From Misgurnus anguillicaudatus (Eukaryota; Chordata; Actinopteri; Cypriniformes; Cobitidae), in assembly GCF_027580225.2 (NCBI RefSeq), contig NC_073346.2:9822001-9886000 (forward strand): a DNA stretch of 64,000 nt. The letters run 5' to 3'. The notes under the pieces are model-generated. The model was not told the origin of the DNA. It ran no database searches and saw only the letters and a program-made list of their open reading frames with translations. Below, piece after piece: positions 58,090 through 64,000 of this stretch. Both the position numbers and the translations under genes were made by a program. Each line of letters opens with the position of its first letter. Within the stretch, counting starts at the first letter, position 1.

Positions 58090-59574
58090 TTTAGGGTGTT
58101 TTCAGACCTGGAGATCGATTGCCTTGTTCCAAAACCAGGGGTTAAAAGGATTCCATGTTGCAATTTCATCTTGGTTCGGTTCGCAGTCCAAAGGCAACAT
58201 TTCCAAACGGACATGACTTTGTTAATACAAGCCACGACAGAATGGACAAACAGCAACTTTGTGGGATGTTTTTGTGGCTTTTTTGGTACTTGTGCTTATA
58301 CTACTTCATTATTTTGGCTTAAAACTTACATTCTTAACATGTACCTATTGCAGAGAACAGAAATTAGAAGACATTTTAACTCTTTCCCCGCCAGCGTTTT
58401 TAAAAAAAGTTGCCAGCCAGTGCCAGCATTTTTCATGATTTTCACAAAAGTTGAATGCCTTCCAGAAAATGTTCTTCTTTAAATATATAAACAAACAATA
58501 TTTCAGATGAAAGAACAGACCCTCTGCTTTAAAAAAAAAAAAAAACGTTTCATCCTACCTTCATTAGTTCTCTTGTAATCACCTCTCAAACATGGGTAGG
58601 TTTCTTCAAAAACCCCAAATTTTGAGCAAAAAGCTGAGATAATTCAATTTTTGCGAATGACTTTTGATAGAGATCAGATGCAGAGCGATCTTTAAAACAT
58701 ACCCAGAGTTCTTTCTCTTTCATGTGAGGCGCTACTTCCAGGTTGTATAAGTTGCGGAAGTGCGCCACTTGGTGGATAATAGCGGTATTGCAGAAGACGG
58801 AAAATCTCGTCATTGGCGGGGAAGCGTTTTCTCTTAATTGACGAGATATCTCGTCAATGGCGGCGAAAGAGTTAAAAGGAACAGGTTTTCACTCATCATT
58901 CAGAATTCATCACCAAAGAGCTATCAGGTGTGTTCATGGTTAATAAAGCAATGAGATAGCCTGTTCCGTTAAGTCGGATGGCTTTCACACTTAGGGTTTT
59001 TCACATCTGTAGTTCCGTTCATTTGGTCTGGAGCAAAAGCAAAAAATTGTAGCTTTTATTAGCAGTTTTGGTTCCTTTTCACACAACACTGATTGCTCTG
59101 GTCCGCACCAGTTGACTCTATACAGTACTCTATACAAATCGTTCATATTCAGAATGAATTGTGGATGCCCTTGAAAACATTTTAATGCACTACAAACGGC
59201 GAAGCCACCAAATTTCGGAGGCTCCGCCTGCACCTTCTCACACTCGCGGTATGTCCGCGATCTGTCATTGTGCTAATATTGCTAATAGAAACTGTCAACA
59301 AACACTTCCTCATCCGATAATGCAGAGCGCGGCTGACTATGACAGCTGGTTTAGTCTAAAATGTGCAGTACTTTTGGGTTTGATCTCGGATTGTGTTCTC
59401 ACCACAAACGAGAACCACTCTAGAGTTCGTTTGAAAGCTAACCGAGACCACATCTTCAAGGTCGTCTCTGTCCGCTTGTTTGGTCCGTTTTTGGTGCACA
59501 CCAGAGTTTGATTGCTGCATTCTCACATGCCCAAACAAACCACACCAAGTGAGCTATCAAACTCTAGTATGATT
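58090..59574. mobile_element. Degraded DNA element, split by a TTAA MITE
   Basis: It starts TTAGGGTGTTTTCAGACCTG. It contains GGTTCGGTT, GGTCCGCACCAG and TTTGGTGCACACCAGAG words typical of a teleost family of passenger DNA elements. The right boundary is uncertain, near AACTCTAGTATGATTA. The 500-bp MITE at 58376-58875 is inserted. Internal open frames lack transposase motifs. Confidence 0.5.
58376..58875. mobile_element. TTAA MITE (TTAACTCTTTCCCCGCC ends)
   Basis: TTAACTCTTTCCCCGCCA and TGGCGGCGAAAGAGTTAA are inverted with one mismatch, with TTAA at 58376-58379 and 58872-58875. It is 500 bp with an A15 run. A right-end fragment of the same family lies at 11613-11743. Confidence 0.9.
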
Positions 59575-59660
59575 AGGGATGGGCGATATGGCCTAAAAAA
59601 TTTATCGCGGTAATTTCAGTTGTTTGTTGCGGTGACAATAAATATGATGGTAAATTATTC
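59575..59660. mobile_element. hAT-like 5' fragment (TAGGGATGGGCGATATGG)
   Basis: TAGGGATGGGCGATATGGCC then AAAAATTTATCGCGGTAAT is a typical start of a teleost hAT passenger element. No right end was found, so its extent is unknown. Confidence 0.45.
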
Positions 59661-59948
59661 TCTTCTGTAAAATATCAGATTACGTTATGTTTAAGTTGTG
59701 TTCCACTGTGACTTTGGTGAAAAACATCACACAACAACAATTACACTCTAATAATTCAAATCAATTACAAGATTCTGTATTTATTTATACTCTCATGGTG
59801 CAAAAATAGTGCAAACAGTAAAAGTAACAATGTCTTTAGATGTGTTTCAACATTACAACAGAGTACAACTGCGAATAAACCCTGATAAAGTAACAAACAT
59901 GTAAAAGTAACCTGATAAAGCAAAGAAGTTTAGTGTGGAACAGTCAAT

Positions 59949-60737
59949 AGTCCCTTTCACACATACAGTCTTTACTGGTAATTTGCAGTTAACAGGTAAT
60001 GTGTAAACAGAAACTTTCAGGTAAATCAGTACTCCCAATTTACCAGTAAGACAGGTTGTAAGATTACCAGTAATTTACCAGTAAGTGCTATTTGTAAACG
60101 AAAAATATGGTTTTACCCGCATTTAGAACAGACGACGTCAGATCGCGCTGACAGCTTCGGGCCAATCAGAACGTTTTTTTTTTTTTTATAGATGACGCGT
60201 TTACCCCCGCACTGTTTACATGTGCTACAATGGAGCACACCTGAAGTCAACGGCCACGTTTCTTCAGCAAAGTGGTTTTAAACAGCTTGCCATATTGCCG
60301 ACGTCCTTAGCACACCCTCTGTGATTTGCAGACGGCCCCTAAAGCAGCCTATGCGGAAATGCAGCGAATATCAAACCTAAAACCAACTTTACCTCGCTCC
60401 TCTGTGAAGCCTAATGTGCAAATGCAGGTTCCATTTGACACCGCCTAACGCAATGTTGTTTGGTCACGAGCAACTTCGCGACCGTTAGCGTTTGCCACAG
60501 ATGTGTAAACAACAAAATACGGAGCGTGGATATTAAGTCATAACCCACCATTGTTTACAAATACGACACTGAGCTCACTGGCCGCGCGGCGCACGCCACA
60601 GGTAACTTCCGCCTTTTCTCCGAGTTTACTGGTACTTTAATATGTGTGAATGATGTCTTACTGGTAAAAAGACGGAACATCACTGCATGTGTGAACAGCA
60701 CGTTTTTGTATTTACTGGTAAATACATTTTGGTAAAT
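59949..60737. mobile_element. Element with TTTCACACATACAG and TTACTGGTAA repeats
   Basis: CTTTCACACATACAGTC and TTTACTGGTAATTTGC near the left are inverted near the right as GCATGTGTGAACAGCAC and TTACTGGTAAA. TTACCAGTAA words recur several times in both halves. The centre is GC- and CpG-richer (GATCGCGCTGACAGC, GGCCGCGCGGCGCACGCC). Boundaries are approximate. Confidence 0.6.
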
Positions 60738-62342
60738 TCATGGTAATAACAACAAGCACCTCCTCAGCCTCACGTCTGCCTTCCGCAATGTTTGTTTTCA
60801 CTCCGCACGCGAACAGGCCTAGAAACACAAACGGATCAGCTGCTGATAATCTGGTGGATGTGCAATTGTATTTTTGGCTTGGATAAAGTCGTGAAAAAGT
60901 CTTGGGCAGATGGAGACAATATAGAAGCATGTTGCAATTCATAAATCCTACACAAACATGCATCTGTCAACCTCAAGAACGATGAAAGATGAGGCCTGAT
61001 ATACTGTCCATCTGCTCGTTCCATTGCTCACATAAAAACACACACATTCTAGGGACCTACCGAACAGATCTGTGCATTGTGATGAGGTGCCACTCACTTG
61101 TAAAAATGCCAACGGCACCGACAGAAGGAAACAGATTCAGTCTATGTTCAGAATAGCAAATTACTCTTTTTGTTTCTGCAGTCTGCATATGCTCTACACA
61201 TTATGCTAATATTCTGTATGCATGAAATACCCAGATGACATACCACATTTGCCAAAATATATACAACAGAACACGATGAATGGAATATTGTTTCCCATAA
61301 TGCACTGCACATGACTTAAACCTCAATTGCGATCATGTTTTGTATTCTCACATTCTTAAGACCTCAAATAAGATGTCAAAAAGGAAAATAAGTTTTATTT
61401 TCCAATATGACACCACACACAAAATGTTACATCTGTGAAGTGAGGTCATGTGACAAACATAATATTGCATACCATTCACTTTAATTCCCAAAGATAGCAT
61501 GAGACTTGCACACCTCCAGGCTTACATCCTAGCCAATATGTCAGACAGGAGATATCCAAAGAGTAAAAAAATTACAGCCTTATAGAATTAATATCATATA
61601 CGATAGACAGAGAGGATAACAAGCAAGCTTTGGTACTGCAGGGGTAGTAATATTTAGATGGTGACAGAGAAATAGTTCATAAACGGCTAAATGCAATGAA
61701 GATGTAAAGGCTGTGAGCCGGTGAAAGACAGCAACTCTGTTTTGACAGGAGAAATGATTCATAAAGCCAACATTGTTCCCTTATTCCATTACTTCTTTCT
61801 GAAGTTGGCATTGGTCACTCTATGGCCCTTTTCCATCTGTCTTCAAGATGAATTTCCTTTCACATGTGCCGAGAATTCCTTACTGATCCTTATGCAGGAA
61901 TACCATGCATCTGAATCTCCCTTAACTTTGACTCAGGAATGCCTTCTTAATTTCCCTTGGTTAAAGACAGCGCCGCCAAGGCAGACGAACTGTCAAGGTA
62001 AACACCTGTCCGGCTAGTAAGAGCAACATTCCAGGAGATCATTCCAATTTATCTCCGCTAACCCTTCCCTCATGTGGGAGTAATTATGCTGTTGTGGAAG
62101 CTCCTGTTTTTCCAGCTCCGCCCGCGTGCCAGATCTCCGCGGCCTGACCGACCGTCAGATGGTGATAAGGCAAGGCAATCCATTACGCTCACCAACCCAT
62201 TCATCAAGTGTGGCGGCTGGACCCCAGCTTTAAGATAGGGTAAACGTGCTGAGAAACCAAAGTGCCGTAGTCGGCAAAGCCTTGGATCTGTCCCATCCGC
62301 ACCCCCTGTGGACCAAGGAAAGCTTAAACCAGACTGTTTGGT
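60738..62342. other. Unique-looking non-coding DNA
   Basis: The parts 61150-61300 (GCAGTCTGCATATGCTC, TTATGCTAATATTCTGTATG) and 62090-62300 have no repeat structure. The latter is GC-richer. They could be conserved regulatory DNA, unproven. Confidence 0.4.
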
Positions 62343-62527
62343 CTAAGGCAGTCTCAGACATCTGGAAGCGTTATTAATGTGTGACTCCTGCTGGAACGGA
62401 CTGTCTTTTCGATGGGCCTGGTAGTGGGATGCATAGCATGGTTGTAGCAGGTGTTCCAGGTGGGTGTCAGAGGTCACAAGAAGACCCTCACACATTGCCT
62501 GGGCTAAGGCAGTCTCGACCAGGCTGT
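62343..62527 (-). other. Coding-like segment without firm splice donor
   Basis: On the minus strand an acceptor-like GGCATCCCTGACAG is followed by an open frame. It reads LVETALAQAMCEGLLVTSD, then THLEHLLQPCYASHYQAHRK, and stops at a TAG near 62345. Composition looks coding, but there is no clear donor and no upstream start. It could be a last exon, a processed remnant or repeat-derived. I do not recognise the protein. Confidence 0.25.
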
Positions 62528-62814
62528 CAGGGATGCCTTTATCCAAAAAGTAACAAACTAGTACTATTGAAATACTAGAATAGATACGAATTAAAGAAAT
62601 TAATCTACCTAAAATATCTTTATACTGCATAAAATCGCTTTTATATATCTTTAATATCAATAAGAATAAACCAGACTCAAAAGTTATTAGGTTGGACCAC
62701 TTGTGGAATTTATTTAATTTATCTGAGCATTGAGCAGAAATATTTTTACAGTTTTGGAATCCATTCAGCTGATCTCCGGGTCTGGCACTAGTACTTTTAG
62801 CATAGCTTAGCATA

Positions 62815-63394
62815 ATTCATTGAATCTGATTAGACCATTAGCATCGCACTAAAAAATAACCAAAAATATGACTTTCAATATTTTTCCTGTTTAAAACTTG
62901 ACTCATCTCTAGTTACATCGTGTACAAAGACTGAAGAAAAATAAAATAAAAATGTCTAGGCAGATATGGCTAGTAACTAAACTTTCATTCTGGCGTAATA
63001 ATCAAGGACTTTGCTGCTGTAACATGGCTGCAGCAGGCGCAGTGATATTACGCAGTGCCAGAAAATAGCCCCCTTGGTTACTTTCAATAGCAGGGCACTA
63101 TTTTCGGGTAGTGCGTATTGAAAGTAACCAAAGGGACTATTTTCGGGCAGTGCGTAATATCACTACGCCTGCTGCAGCCATGTTACGACAGCAAAGTCCT
63201 TGATTATTATTCCAGAATGAGAGCATAGTTCCTAGCCATATCTGCCTAAAAAAATATCGCAACTTTTATTTTCTGTCAGTCTTAGTACGCGACGTAACTA
63301 CTAGTCAAGTTTTAAATAGGAAAAATGTCAAAACTCTTGGTAATTTTTTAACGCGATGCTAATGGTCTAAACAGATTTAAGAGTGTCCCTTTAA
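62815..63394. mobile_element. Foldback element with TTAA right end
   Basis: ATTAGACCATTAGCATCGC on the left pairs with GCGATGCTAATGGTCTAA on the right. Inner arms match closely (CAAGGACTTTGCTGCTGTAA, ATGGCTGCAGCAGGCG, TGGTTACTTTCAATA and their complements), meeting near 63100. The right limit is CTCTTAAATCTG-type sequence and CCCTTTAA; the left limit is eroded. About 580 bp. Confidence 0.85.
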
Positions 63395-64000
63395 GTAATC
63401 TCATCACTGCAACCACCGATTTTCCTTCAATTGTGCAAAATATCGTAATGGTAAAAGAAATTAATTATCAATGAATCCATACTTCTTAACAGAAAATTAC
63501 ATCTTCGTTTCTGGTAATACATATTCAGTTCCTTATTTCAATATTTCATGCAGCTGTAAAGTCCTAGAACAGGGTCCACGTGTTGTGGATTTGGGAGGAG
63601 GGGTTCTCCTCAGATCAGGAATTGATCCATGGTGGAGAGGAAGCGTGTGTGATCACCTCAGAGGGAGATTCAACAAAAGGAATGCCATATGAAGAAGCTA
63701 CCATAAAAGAAACATGCAGGACTTCTGATGAAAGATGATCTTGGAGGGTGAGACCAGTAAGACTGTGATAACCAAGTCAAACAAAGTGCACTAAAAGTAC
63801 TCTGGCTTTTGGAACGAGGTTTGGCGATAAGATATTTACAGTACCACAGCTTAAATCAATAAAAACACATACATGTGGAAACATTTCTAGTAAAACAACT
63901 GATGATTTCAAATAAAAAGGGCAATAATGTTAATACATCAATGAAGGCGGCTATACAAGCAGAACATGCACAAGCAGTAATACCCCGAGTGTAAAGCCCA
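63395..64000. other. Unassigned non-coding DNA
   Basis: No feature recognised. The 73-codon plus frame at 63471-63692 has no motif or splice context. Confidence 0.4.

Noticed and set aside
1..64000. Bacterial or phage gene cluster, toxin or virus-like genes
   Set aside because: No long non-overlapping frames, ribosome-binding sites or recognisable viral or bacterial proteins; repeat content is that of a fish genome.

Overview
The window looks like nuclear, non-coding DNA from a bony fish, most likely a cyprinid-like teleost. It is AT-rich and has long dinucleotide microsatellites. It is packed with short non-autonomous DNA transposons: hAT-type elements with 8-bp target duplications, and many elements bounded by TTAA. 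It also carries the 3' end of an L2/CR1-like LINE and one tRNA-related SINE-like insert. No prokaryotic gene organisation, operon, CRISPR array or complete protein-coding gene is visible. The species assignment is inference from repeat style, not proof.

Genes: almost all open frames of 60-200 codons lie in repeats or have no coding character. Two minus-strand segments (54962-55024 and 40142-40239) have a 3' splice acceptor, an open interior and a 5' donor. They could be internal exons of one large minus-strand gene whose introns fill the window. I cannot name that gene. A third minus-strand segment (62343-62527) looks mildly coding but lacks a convincing donor.

Layout: 1-12.6 kb holds hAT and MITE elements, including a foldback split by a hAT with a perfect 8-bp duplication, and ends with a SINE-like insert flanked by 19-bp perfect repeats. 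From 12.8 to 20 kb there are nested elements, the best being a 26-27-bp AT-rich minisatellite cut by a MITE and by a hAT that is itself cut by a TTAA element. From 20 to 24.2 kb there is mostly single-copy-looking DNA with one TTAA element. From 24.5 to 27.7 kb lies a 17-bp minisatellite, interrupted by a DNA element and partly organised into 422-bp higher-order repeats. From 27.7 to 37.9 kb there is unique-looking DNA with several well-bounded MITEs and a possible conserved non-coding stretch near 33.0-33.7 kb. From 37.9 to 46.4 kb are the LINE tail, twin TTAA elements, a candidate exon, a possible conserved block and a 2.2-kb element with GGGTTCCCGCGGG-type ends. From 48 to 64 kb are long foldback elements, a 169-bp tandem repeat, a hAT, the second candidate exon and further MITEs.

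The genes do not form a system here. The interest of the window is its transposon stratigraphy and the higher-order minisatellite. I found no previously undescribed functional system.
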